Shown here piece after piece: positions 10,199 through 21,557 of a stretch of 64,000 bases of DNA; the stretch's first letter is position 1; the number at the start of each line of letters is the position of its first letter. The notes beneath the pieces are model-generated. The model searched no databases and had not been told where the DNA came from. It saw only the letters and a list, made by a program, of their open reading frames with translations. The stretch is from Azolla caroliniana (taxonomy: Eukaryota; Polypodiophyta): the NCBI GenBank assembly GCA_043228905.1, contig JBHGNT010000008.1, forward strand, positions 1,612,001 to 1,676,000. Reading direction: 5' to 3'. A program made the translations under genes and the position numbers.

Positions 10199-13100
10199 GA
10201 ATGAAGGTACATGCCGAATTGTCGGCATAGGAGACGTGTGGTTGACAACGCCAACCGGATGCAAGCTGCTGCTAAAGGATGTCCGACACGTTCCGGAGGT
10301 TCGACTGAACCTGATATCAGTCGGTCGGCTAGATGATGAAGGCTCAATGGGTAGCATCCGGAACGGAGTCATGAAATTCAGCAAAGGGAGCCTGATTGTG
10401 GCTCGGGCCCGGAAGGTCAACACGATGTACCTAATGAATGCTCGGTTATGCCCAGAAGAAGTAAACGTGGCTTCCGACACTACCGGTGAGCTATGGCACA
10501 AGAGGCTGTGTCACATAAGCGAGAAGGGGATGAAGAGGCTTGCAAATGACAACCTCCTTCCAGTGAAGAACGTGCACTTGGAGAAGTGCACTAATTGTCT
10601 GGCCAGTAAACATAACCGGACCTCCTTCCGATTGAGGCCACCGATGAGACGTAATGCACCACTGGAGTTGGTGCATACTGATGTGTGTCAAGTGGACACA
10701 AAGTCACATGCCGGATCACAGTACTTCGTGACGTTCATAGATGACCACAACCGAAAGCTATGGGCCACACCGTTGAAGGCGAAGGATCAGGTGCTATCCG
10801 TCTTCAAAGAGCTCCACGCGAGAGTGGAAAGAGAAACCGGCCGGAAGCTGAAGGCGGTTCGAGCAGATAACGGAGGTGAATACCGGGGGAAGTTCGAGGA
10901 GTATTGTCGCTCGAAGGGAATCTGGCTCGAATTTACCGTGCCGAAGATGCCGGAACTAAACAGGCTGGCCGAGAGGATGAATCGGACCATAATGGAGAGG
11001 GTCTGAAGTATGCTGGCACATGCAAAATTACCCAAGAAATTTTGGGCTGAGGCACTATCGACGGCGACATATGTGATAAACAGATCACCCTCGATACCCT
11101 TGGACGGAGACACGCCACAGAGAGTCTGGACCGGTAAGGAAGTGTCCTACCAGCATCTGAAGGTATTCGGGTGTCTTGCGTACGTGCATGTAGCTAAGGA
11201 CCGGAGAGGAAAGTGAGATCCGAAGACCCGGCCATGCATATTCCTCGGTTACGACGACGATGAGTTCGGCTACCGAGTGTGGGACTTGGCCGACAAGAAA
11301 GTATTCTGGAGTCGAGATATTATCTTCATGGAGGACAAGACGCTCGCCGACTGGGAGTCAGAGAAGAAGATAATGAACTCCAAGTCGACCGGTAAGGATC
11401 GATTCTACGATGAGCAGACCCAACCGGCAAGAGACCGGTTAGCACTCGATGAACCGGCCGGTGATGGTAAGGAGACGAGATAGGCCAAAGAAGAAGGAAT
11501 AGGTGAAACCGAAACCGGCCAAGACCCCGAATCGGATTCGGATGAAGAGCAAAACGCCAAATCGGATTCAGATGAAGAGCAAATGGAGGAGCCGGTTACC
11601 GAAGCCCAAGGACGCAAATATCCTCTCAGAGAGAGAAGGCCCCCCCGGAGATTTCCGGATCTAGAGCACGTGTTACTAACCGATGAGGGGGAGCCAGAAA
11701 GCTTCGAGGAAGCTAAAAGTGACACCCATAGCCGCAAATGGTTAAGTGCCATGCAGGATGTGATGGATTCGTTGCATGAGAACCATACGTTCGAATTGGT
11801 GGAGTTGCCGAAAGGTAAGCTGGCACTCCGAAACAAGTGGGTGTACAAGTTGAAACCGGAAGATGCCGGCAACCCTCCAAGGTACAAAGCCAGGATCGTG
11901 GTGAAGGGGTTCCAACAGAAGAAGGGCGTGGATTTCGATGAGATATTTGCCCCGATAGTAAAGATGACTTCCATTCGGACAATGCTGAGCATAGCGGCAA
12001 GGATGGACCTCGAGGTAGAGCAATTAGACGTGAAGACGGTGTTCCTCCACGGCGACCTCGAAGAGGAGATCTACATGCAGCAACCGGAGGGATTTGTGAA
12101 GAAAGGGAAGGAGCACCTAGTTTGCCGGTTGAAGAAGAGCCTGTACGGACTGAAGCAGGCTCCCCGACAATGGTACTGGAAGTTCGACGTCTTCATGACC
12201 GATCAAGGGTACCACAAGACGCAGGCCGATCACTGCGTATTTGTGAAGAAGTTGGAAGGTGGAGACTTCCTAATACTCCTTCTGTACGTGGACTACATGT
12301 TGATCGTCGGTCGGGACCAAGCCAAAATACGGATGCTGAAGAAGGCTCTCAATGGAACCTTCGCAATGAAAGACTTGGGCCCGGCAAAACAAATACTGGG
12401 GATGCACTTTATCTGGGACCGGTCGAAGAAGCAATTGTGGTTGTCACAGGAGAAATACATGACAAAGGTGCTTCAGCGGTTCAACATGTTAGAAGCGAAA
12501 CCGGTTGGATCGACACTCCCGGCAAACTGCAGACTATCCGGTAAGCAAAGCCCGAAGACGAAAGCAGAGAAGGCGGATATGATGAAGGTTCCATATGCCT
12601 CTACCATCGGGAGCTTGATGTACGCAATGGTGTGTACTCGACCGGATATTGGATATGCAGTCGGAGTGGTGAGCTGGTTTATGAGCAATCCCGGCAAGGA
12701 GCACTGGAACGCGGTCAAATGGATACTCCGGTACTTGAAGGGCACTTCGAATATGTGTCTCCGATTCGGCTCCTGTAAACCTCAACTTGACGGTTTTACC
12801 GATTCGGACATGTCGGCTGATGTGGATACCAGCCGGTCTACATCCGGGTATGTAATGACATATGCAGGGGGAGCTATTTCGTGGCATTTGAGGCTGCAGA
12901 AGACGGTTGCGTTGTCAACCACGGAGGCGGAGTACATGGCAGCTGTTGAAGCTGGCAAGGAAATATTATGGATGAAGGACTTCATCGGAGAGCTCGATAT
13001 CCGGCAAGATGAATACCGACTCTATTGCGATAGTCAAAGTGCCATCCACCTTGCTAATAACGCAACGTACCATTCCAGGACGAAGCACATCCAGCGCAGG

Positions 13101-13262
13101 TATCACTGGATCCGGGAGCGAGTAGAAGATCGAGAGTTCGCGCTGACGAAGATCCACACGACCGAGAACGGATCAGATATGTTGACCAAAGTACTGATAC
13201 CCGACAAGCTGGATGCATGTCGGAAGCGAATCGGACTAGTAAGACATCCCATGCCAGAGTGA
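10199..13262 (+). pseudogene. C1 pol: pre-integrase, integrase, RT, RNase H (copia)
   Basis: A single frame runs from the B1 edge to TGA 13260-13262, broken only by stops at 11004, 11214 and 11481. Domains in order are GAG-pre-integrase with HHCC (WHKRLCH, CTNCLASK), integrase core (HTDVCQVD, RADNGGEY, LAERMNRT), RT and RNase H (DSQSAIHLANN, then TKVLIPDKLD). The RT catalytic box reads LLYVDYMLIVG instead of YVDD, so one catalytic Asp is Tyr. The protease is deleted at the B1 junction. The frame stops just before the PPT, unlike family A, so there is no C-terminal extension. Confidence 0.93.
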
Positions 13263-13272
13263 AGGGGGAGTT

Positions 13273-13972
13273 TGTTAGGAAACAGGTCCCTCCGGATGGG
13301 AAGTGAGAAGAACCGTGTTGATTAGCAACTCGACCGAGGACGAAACCGGATGTGGAGTACCCGGCAACGGAAGACCCAGTGAGAACCGGATGACGAGTAC
13401 CCGGCAACGGAAGACCCGGTGAAAACCGGATGACGAGTACCCGGCAAGGAAGACCTGGTGAAAACCGGATGTTGTAGGCCCGGTGAGAACCTCTCATCGG
13501 ATGGAAGGGACATATATGTAAATATGTTCCAGAGAGCCCACCAGGGCTATATTTGTAAATAGCCCAAAAGTCATATTAATATAAATATGACCTAGGGCAA
13601 ACTTAATGTATGATGTAGAGTTGGTTGTGGGATTATCGTGGTGGCGATAACTCAGTGGGTAACTGTGTACAGAGTAGAGAGAGAGAGAGGAAGAGGTTGT
13701 TGCCTCTGTTGTAACCGCCTGGTGGCGAAGCGAGGGAGCAAGAGGTCGTTGCCTATGTGCCCCATTGTTGTAATCTTGATATAGTGATATTTTGTAGTCC
13801 GAGGGCTGTCGTGGTTTTTCCCAGATTTGGGTTTTCCACGTTAACATCCAGTGCACTCTCTTCTTTACTGTTTCATGTGTAGATACATCTCACCACATCC
13901 CTGTTTTTTTCTGTGATTGATCCGACATCTCGGTTGTGGCCGAGCATAACTTAGGAAACCGTATTCCTTTCA
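13273..13972 (+). repeat. C1 3' LTR
   Basis: A 700-bp LTR, longer than the 636-bp 5' LTR mainly because its U3 minisatellite (GGATGACGAGTACCCGGCAA units, 13336-13490) has more copies. Otherwise the two are very similar. It ends CCTTTCA followed by the target duplication GAATG. Confidence 0.92.
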
Positions 13973-13977
13973 GAATG

Positions 13978-15049
13978 TCTGTCTCTATGAAGGATTGTGG
14001 GCCATGGTAGTTTGATGGGTTCCTTCCTCGTGTATGTTTGAAAAATAAGTGTGTGTAATTAATTGCGTGTGTGATAAATGGTCTATAAAAGTGATGTGTG
14101 TGTATAAATTTAAGTGTATATTATTAGGTGCATGTATGTGTGTATATATACTACATATATACGAAAATTGTTTGTTTGTGTGTGTAGTGTCGATGTATTT
14201 GTAGATTGAATTGTTTGTAGGAGAGTGGTATATTTTTGTTGTTCTAAAGGGGGACCTAGGGACAAAAGAATGTATAGGCCACAAGTTTCTCTCACCCCTC
14301 TCAAATGAGTGTCGCCCAATGGAAGGGCACCAGATTTTGAATCCGGAGGTATAGGTTTGAATGCCAATGCTAGTCAAAATTATTACTTACTATAAAATTT
14401 GCTCTCAATTTACTAGCCAAAAAATCCCTATCACTGAAGGGCACCGTTTTTAGCTATAGGTACTTACATTAAGTAGTCAGTCCGAAAGACATTGTTACTA
14501 GTCTCCTTTTCTTGAACCTGATCGGAGGGAGATTCCCCATTCTATGTATAAGCCTCCTTGTACAGTCTCTTTGTAATAATCCTTCATAACTAATGGGACA
14601 GTAGCTTCATTTTGGAAATAAATAATAATAATGATCACTCGAAAGTGCAACCAAAGCTTACATCCCACAAATTTAACCAATTTAGAGTGAATATTCCACT
14701 TGTTTCTCGGATTTTCGAGCTAAAAAATTTCACCATGATCGTTGTTCACACAAATATCCAATAGCATGGTATACAATTCTTTCGGAATACGTATAGATAA
14801 CATTAAGCTCCGAATGTTAAAAATATTCCATGCTAAACCATTTTATATAGGGTATGAAGAAGAATTTATATCGTAGGGAGTAACTTGGTTCAAAGTTTGA
14901 TGTAGGGAAAATATTCCCAAGTTTCGGAGTGCCCACCCATGTTACCATTTGTCGACATCAATTCCATTGTTATAGAAAAAAATGTTGTGTATTAGCATAA
15001 TAGTTTCCATGCTGCCTTTGTAGCAAAACATGCATTACTTTGGTCCCCA
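13978..15049. other. Intergenic stretch without a recognised gene
   Basis: AT-rich sequence with TGTG/TATA-rich low-complexity tracts (14030-14200) and no conserved coding frame. A tRNA-like patch lies at 14307-14375. The minus ORFs here are rich in histidine and threonine from simple repeats and are not credible genes. Confidence 0.6.
14307..14375 (+). other. Degenerate tRNA-like sequence (TTG anticodon-like loop)
   Basis: A D-arm-like GCCCAATGGAAGGGC, an anticodon-arm-like CCAGATTTTGAATCCGG with a seven-base loop placing TTG, and a T-arm-like GGTTTGAATGCC occur in tRNA order. The acceptor ends pair only partly and the T stem is weak. It is best read as a tRNA pseudogene or SINE head. Confidence 0.3.
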
Positions 15050-15710
15050 CTAAACATTCCAATGGCCTAATTTAAACATCTTTTCATGTAATTTCTTATT
15101 CTTAGACTATCCACTATAATATATATTGTTGCTTTTGGTTCATTTTTAACTACACCATGCAAAACATGGATTGATGAAGGGAAAATATTGTCGAGTTTCA
15201 ACATGGGCCACCCATTCGGCTTTTGTTGTCTTAGGTTCCTAGAAAATAATAATGGGTATAGACATGAATGTTTTTATGTTGTCTTGAAAATCATTGTAGT
15301 AACGAATTATAATATGCATGCTTTGATCAGATTTCCCAAGTAGACGAATCTTATGCCATATATTGTTTTGCTTTTAACTCTTTGTTAATGCCATTTTTAA
15401 CAACTCTACTATGTCAAGCATGAAAAACACCAAAATATGTGTTCCTTTTTTGGCAAACTACATACATTCCCTTCTAGGTGCCAAAAAATTCTCTGATTAT
15501 ACATGATCATAGATCCAAGGGCTTTTGTAACATAAGCCTTCTCCAAGGAAATTTGAGTCCTGTAAGCATATTCACATGGCATCTTTTAAACATCTTTTAA
15601 TGTAATGTCTATATCTTAAAACTATCCACTATGCTATATATTGTTTCTTTTTATTCACTCTTAACTACACTCCCATGCTAAACATGGAAAGGAAATCCAA
15701 ATATTGCATT
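15050..15710. repeat. Three diverged copies of an AT-rich unit downstream of the SDR pseudogene
   Basis: Variants of CTATCCACTATAATATATAT followed by TTGTT(T)GCTTTT, TTAACTACAC and CATGNNAAACATGG recur near 15105, 15350 and 15615. A further copy is near 21460, just downstream of the intact SDR gene. The unit is therefore part of the duplicated SDR 3' flank. Confidence 0.6.
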
Positions 15711-15813
15711 CAGTTGTACAAAAACAAGAATATCACATAAGTTAATCAGGCAGACCATTCACAAAATTTGGAGACTAACCATCGATCGTCTCAGTGAATG
15801 ATATTAGAGTTGT

Positions 15814-16400
15814 TCAACGATCAGATGCTTCCATGGGCAAACATGCAAATGGAGAAAGATGCGTAGATATGCCACCATCGATAGTCATAATAGTTCCTGT
15901 TATATATGATGCACTTGGCATACACATAAAGGCCACGACATGTGCAATCTCGGATGGATCCGCAAAACGCCGCAATGGAATGCGCTCTTCTAACAATGGC
16001 GTAGCCTCTATTGGTATCTGAACATAAACAAAAAAAACACTTCCAATGGGGACTCACCAGGATTTCAAGCTTCGAGGAGTTGCTTCTGATCCTCTACCAC
16101 GGAGACATCGCAAACACGGAGCCATGGATGCTTCCACTCCATGTAGCATTAGCAAATTCGGCCAGACATTTCTCCAAGTCTTCCCTTGTGTGTGCACACA
16201 TCCACACATGTGCCCCGAGCCGCCCAAACGCTTTTGCTATGGCCCGCCTGGTAACGGTAATGGGAGCATGCAATTTAAGTCTCACCCTCTGAAGGAAATG
16301 GATGTCACATATTCAAGATCAAATCACAAGTTTCTACTGAAATCCATATGAGGATATACAATAATGTTTTTGTTGGAAATCACAGGTTTAAATACAAAAA

Positions 16401-16445
<45 letters not shown>

Positions 16446-16542
16446 GCATTCATTACCCAATGCCTTTGGTTGCTCCAGTGACGAGAGCCATTTGGCCCTT
16501 TAAGCTCCATGGATCTCCAAAGTTACTTCTACATGAAGACAT
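15814..16542 (-). pseudogene. Tropinone-reductase-like SDR pseudogene (exons 3-4 missing)
   Basis: Exon 1 (16457-16542) starts MSSCRSNFGDPWSLKG and ends in the NADP-binding TGATKGIG. Exon 2 (16058-16247) contains RLGAHVWMCAHTREDL. Exon 5 (15814-16017) ends the protein with the DGG motif. Splice sites are the same as in the intact copy at 21.6-23.6 kb. Exons 3 and 4, with the catalytic Ser-Tyr-Lys, are gone: only 40 bp separate exons 2 and 5. Exon 2 has a 2-bp insertion giving a stop (TGG TAG) and a 26-bp loss. Intron 1 carries an AT microsatellite (about 16405-16442). It is a duplicate that decayed. Confidence 0.88.
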
Positions 16543-16672
16543 CTCTGTTTTCTCTCCCCCCACTTGTTTTCTCTAGAAAGAGGACTAAAAGCAAAAAAAA
16601 GAATGGTTTTTTGCTTGTCTTTTGGTTCTTCTCTAATCTTCATCGCACCTTTGCCGAGGGTTCTCCACCACA

Positions 16673-18535
16673 ATGGACCATGAGCAAAGTACAGTGGCCC
16701 CTATATATAAAGGACGGGACCCAATGGACCCAGATACATATAGGACCATTATGATAGGTCATACGCTCGCTAAATTATATGGTGCAGTAGTAGAAGCAGA
16801 GCTCAGCGATTATATGGAAACCTTAAGTCTTCGAGCACCTGAGCATGCTCGCTTTAGACGAGCCTTCTCCACTATTGACCGTATCTTCACACTTGATGCT
16901 TAATTGACCAAACGAAGGCTTGCAAGAAGAAACTATGTTATTTATTTGTGGACTTCCACACGGCCTTTGACACAGTTCCTAGGGAGCGATTGTTTGATAG
17001 GCTTAGAAGCTTGGAGATACCAAATGACATTATTTGGGCCATCTATGCTCTATATGAGCAAGTCTCTTGGTGCATAAGATGCCTAGATGGCCTATCTGAT
17101 TGCTTCACCAACACCATTGGTGTAAAATAGGGTTGCCCCCTATCATCAACTCTTTTTGGGATCTACATTGATGAAATCATTGATTTTATTGCTCGTAAGG
17201 GAGGCAACAAAGTAGCCATTGGGGGTACACAAGTTAGTCTCTTACTCTACGCAGACGACATAGTTTTGATCTTGGAGTCTGACCACGACCTACAAAAGCA
17301 CCTTAATGCCCTAGATGACATTTGCACACAACGAGGATTGGTAGTGAATCTAGCGAAAACTAAAGTCCTTATCTTTCATACATCGTCTCGAGTTAGGAGT
17401 AAATGTCACCTAATCCTTTCTTATAAACTAGTTGAGGTAGTTGTAATGGATCATATGTATATCTGGGAGTCACTGTTAGTGCTTGTGAAGGTAAATTCTT
17501 AGTGACCCAAGTAGCCAAAGATAGGCTAACGAGAGGATATACATCCCTCTCATTCTTAGAGAGACAATGCCACCAGGCATACTTTCAAGAGCCACGGACG
17601 GGCCCTTCCCTCATGTATGCATCAGTAGTATGGTCTCCAGGTTCATGTGGACGCAATTAGAGAGACCTTTGGTGACGATGTTATCACATTAACTCCGAAG
17701 CAAATCGATAGTACCACATGACATTATTACAGTAGAGTTCAGTTTGCCTTCATTGTTAGTAGAAGCACTTTTCCAACTAGTAGTTTTTATTCATAGGATA
17801 CATAGCCAACCACAAGATAGGATATCCCGTCAAGCTTTTGGGGCATCCCGATCCCAATATGCGTCTAGAGATACTAGCTCTTGGTATAGCACTGTAGTGA
17901 GTTAATTACTTGCAAATGGCATAGACATTAATAACCTACCTCCCCTTAAGTACAACCATGGGACTGATCAAACTTTAATCTCTGATCAGGACCATACCGA
18001 GGAAAGGCTATGTAGGTTATGTCACATAGAGATAGAGGATGTGTATCACTTCACATGCAAGTGTCCAACTTATGCCGAGATAAGGGTGAAATACCAAGAC
18101 ATACTAGAACCCTCTCCCACCCTCTCCAAACTATTAGATACCCCGGATATAAAGGGACTATGTAGGTATATCTTAGAGCTAAAACAACATAGGGAGAATA
18201 AACTACAAAGTGTTAACCACGACCATTTTAATATTCACCAACATGTAACTAACGTAATTTTTCAGGAACAAGAGGAGACGATGAATGTAGACACACCTAC
18301 ACCACTCGACCTCTCTCTTGACGAAGTAGAAATGCAAAGAACAACCAAACGCCCTCGGATGTCAGGCTTCAAAGCAACCCAACATGGAGTAGAAACAATT
18401 AAGAAGATAAGGGGACGTGAGCTATGCCGCCTAGAAGTTATGGTTGGGGTACCTTTTACACTGGAACCACGGGCCACATCCACATCGACACACTTTGACC
18501 TCTTGCTTCTTTTCAAGAGACTTGGATGGAAATGA
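16673..18535 (+). pseudogene. LINE-type (non-LTR) reverse transcriptase remnant
   Basis: The pieces follow non-LTR RT order. They are DPDTYRTIMIGHTLAKLYGAV (16730), DFHTAFDTVPRERLFDRL (16950), GCPLSSTLFGIYIDEIIDF (17133), and the catalytic LLLYADDIVLI (about 17240) with a Leu-rich thumb after it. A C-terminal zinc motif CRLCHIEIEDVYHFTCKC follows at 18010-18060. The frame changes between pieces and stops occur at 16901, 17128, 17500 and throughout 17500-18000. No endonuclease domain is visible upstream, so it is 5' truncated. The last frame (18041-18535) continues the C-terminus. Confidence 0.85.
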
Positions 18536-19444
18536 AACTAGGCCTAGTATAAAGCCATTTCCTTATAGAACATGTTCTTTTACTAGAACTCTTTAGCTTA
18601 AGTTTTTCTTTATATACTTTCGATGAATGGGTAAATACCCCATTTTTGTTGTAAACCAATGGTCTCATGGACCAATCTTGGTATTAGAAGACGTTAATAT
18701 TTCTTTCTTTCTTTCTAAAAGAAGGTTTAACATTTCAAAATGCGATTGGTCTCATGTGCGTATAAATATTATGTCTTGTGGGCGTATAAATATCGTATTG
18801 TTATCGTATCGTATTATACTGTATTGCATTGTATCATATTGTATGTGGGCATATAAATATCATATCGTATCATATTGTATTGTGTTGTATTGTAATGTAT
18901 CATATCGTATCATATGATACGGCACGATACATCATCATCATCATCTTGTGGTCAAATTTTCTCTTCTCATTGTCATGCTCGTTAGGGTTGTTGGACCAAT
19001 CATGTCTTTCTTCTTCTACGCTCTGTATTGCGTAAACCTCTCTCTCTACTCATCAGCCCAGTTTCGTTCATTAGTACGTCTCCAACGAGCACCACAAATC
19101 CACCACGATTATCGTGGCCATCCCACAACACAGATAAAGCATAGATGCACAAGAAATGATTTGGTGGGTACTCTTAGAGAAAATCATTCGTTAGATTGCG
19201 ACCTATATAGTACCAAAGTATGTAACATGGCATTTGCAAACATTATTTTTCATTCGTTTGTGTATGTTATGAAAACATACTTATGTCTTTTTTTACATTT
19301 TTTACCTGATCTTTCTTACCTTAAAAAATGTGTTACCTTACGATAAATAACAAATACAAAAGTATGGTATTTACCATACTTAGGGGGTGTTTACCATACA
19401 CAGGTAACCTCATATATTATCGGAAAAAGATGATTTGCAGAAGT
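18536..19444. other. Intergenic stretch with pentamer-like AT-rich repeat
   Basis: From about 18760 to 18925 the sequence is a degenerate array of TATCGTAT/CATATTGTAT-like words with two copies of GGGCRTATAAATAT. The rest shows no conserved coding frame. Confidence 0.55.
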
Positions 19445-19803
19445 TGTAACAAATCACAACCAGCTCGGCCGGATAGAAACAGAAAACATAGAGAAACAAT
19501 GGAGATACATAGAGTGGGTAAGAGAGAGAGAGAGAGAGAGCAAGACAAAATGAGTCTCTATATTCAAAAAGCTTTGTAAAAACTCTATACATCGAATGTG
19601 CTCAGAGAGAACTTTTATACAAATCCGTAAAAGGACTGACAAGTACTTCAATGCTCATAACTGAGCTCTGACACTAACTCCTAAAAATATGCATATCTAC
19701 TAGGCTAGGATCGTAGGCCTCTAACTGCCTACCGATTACACTCAAATCCGTCTCTTCGTTTTATTCAGCTGATCCGGATCATGTTGAGCTTGCTCGCTCA
19801 ACA
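19445..19803 (-). mobile_element. Family A copia LTR remnant with PPT (minus orientation)
   Basis: On the minus strand it starts TGTTGAGCGAGCAAGC and ends TTGTTACA, matching family A LTRs. It shares the block GTCAGTCCTTTT(A)CGG and the GA-rich run at 19518-19540. A PPT-like CTTGACAGGGAG precedes it in element orientation, so it was a 3' LTR whose internal part has been lost. No matching target duplication was found. Confidence 0.75.
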
Positions 19804-19847
19804 CTCCCTGTCAAGTTCAACATAAACCAACATGTGCTCACTTCCAT

Positions 19848-20398
19848 ATTTGCAAAAGAAACACAAGTCATATAAACATCTGTGCCACAGTTTCCTTATG
19901 ATTCTCGTTCACTGTTAATTATGGAACATAAAAGTATGCACATATTGGAACACAACAAAAGTGTCATCATAGTAACATACAAATATTGCAAAGCATAATT
20001 GACAGTTTGTTGGATATCAGAGTATAAAGGGAGAATATCATATCTATGCTCACTAAATATATTTGTAAAGTCACCATAGATACAATAGATAGATAGATAA
20101 ACAGATAGATATTTGTAAAGTTTGATCCTTGCAATTGGGCTCATACTTAGATTCTTTCTATGTTAAATATTTATTTATGGATGGGTTAAATATGATTGAA
20201 TTGGATTGTGTAAATGGATCTATGTGTCTATGTATCGATGGATCGAATAGATGTTGCATATGACAAATACACAACGATATATATAAAGAATTTACCCAAT
20301 GCTTTTGGTTGCCCCAGTCACAAGAGCTGTATTTCCTTTCAGGCCCTATGGATCTATTGGAATGCTCCTACTCAAGGACCTCTCCCCAAGATAGAACC
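19848..20398 (-). pseudogene. SDR exon-1 and intron relic
   Basis: The minus strand at about 20294-20398 reads GLKGNTALVTGATKSIG followed by a GTAAAT donor, matching exon 1 of the other SDR copies with the last Gly-Ile-Gly changed to Ser-Ile-Gly and an upstream stop. At 19848-19935 there is a diverged copy of the 76-bp unit that fills intron 2 of the intact gene. No other exons were found, so this is a third, mostly deleted duplicate. Confidence 0.7.
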
Positions 20399-20399
20399 T

Positions 20400-21014
20400 C
20401 AAATTGTTAACAAGAAATGGGATAGGAAAGAAACACTTTTGTTTTGTTTAACAAACCACACACACATCTATTTCCCTTCTAAATAATGACCCATGCACTC
20501 TCCACGATATTTTTTGACATCTTTTAGATCTAGTAGAAAACTACGTTTATATTTTGCCCGGAAAACAACTCTTTGTTTAGAAAACACTTTACTCCAAGCT
20601 TTGAAACGACGGCATAATACACTTTTTTGGGCCCTAAAGGGTTTATACACATTTGAGAATATCACATCAAATAACTTTGAAGAATGACAATGTCTTGCTT
20701 TTGATAAGATTAAAGAACTGCTTTTGACAAGGTCAAGACATCAAGGATATGCAACTGTCAACATGACATTTATACGGAATGGTGAATTATGATTAGCATT
20801 GGATTAATATATACACCATTTTCTCAATCAATCAAATGTAAGGTCAAGACATCCAGGATATGCAACACAACATTTACATGTAATGGTATTGGGCCTCAAC
20901 GGATATATGGTGCACAAACATTGTAGAATACTAGGGCGTTCATGGTAACACAAGTCGACCTAGTTTGTACTCATCCTAGTTCTGCAAGAGTCTCTTTCAA
21001 GCCTACCATTAGAG
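20400..21014. other. Intergenic stretch without a recognised gene
   Basis: AT-rich; includes two short related segments (GGTCAAGACATCAAGGATATGCAAC near 20731 and again near 20842). No conserved frame. Confidence 0.55.
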
Positions 21015-21450
21015 GTTTTGAAGCTTAGAATAAGAGGATTACATACATAAATTGCGGATATGGTCATATGCACACTTACTTAACCAAGATTTTCAAAGAA
21101 ACTCGCGAGGGCGCACCGTGCCAAGTAAGTAGTTCTTGTTCCAAATATTGCTAAAACAGCTCTTAATTTTGGTCAAGAACAACTATATTATTGAATGGGT
21201 GATGAATCTGATTTCCTCAATTTTGTCCTTAACTTGTTGGGCAAATAAGTAATAAGTAAATAAAAAGATGATTTGAAGCTTTGAATAATAGGATCATGCA
21301 CATAAATTGCAAATATGATCATATACATAGTCTATGCAAAGTTACCTAGCCAAGATTTTCAAAGAATCTCTCATGGTTATAAGGGAAGTAGTTCTTGATC
21401 TGAAATTATATTGCTGAAATGTCTCTTAATTTTTTCAAGTATATGGCAAG
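21015..21450. repeat. Two diverged tandem copies of about 260 bp downstream of the SDR gene
   Basis: The blocks CATAAATTGC(R)(R)ATATG(R)TCATAT, AACCAAGATTTTCAAAGAA and AGTAGTTCTTG occur at about 21045-21140 and again at 21300-21400. Confidence 0.65.
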
Positions 21451-21557
21451 GAAATGACTATGCTATATATCCTTGCGTCTGATTCTTCATTTATGTCCAT
21501 TATAACTACATTGCCATGCCCAACATGGCAAGGAAATACATGTGTTACATTAGTTTA

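Larger units (their letters stand above)
3169..13972 (+). mobile_element. Ty1/copia element C1, interrupted by gypsy B1
   Basis: Two LTRs (3169-3804 and 13273-13972) begin TGTTAGGAAACAGG and end CGTATTCCTTTCA. The 5-bp target duplication GAATG sits at 3164-3168 and 13973-13977. A PBS for initiator Met-tRNA (TGGTATCAGAGC at 3808) follows the 5' LTR, and the PPT GAAGGGGGAG precedes the 3' LTR. Gene order gag-integrase-RT-RNase H is copia type. The gypsy element at 4709-10198 splits it between gag and the protease region, and the protease active-site segment is missing at that junction. Stops in gag and pol and an altered RT active site make it non-functional. Confidence 0.93.

Noticed and set aside
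18760-18935. Possible telomere-like or centromeric satellite
   Set aside because: The TATCGTAT-like words are irregular, short and AT-rich; no TTTAGGG units occur.
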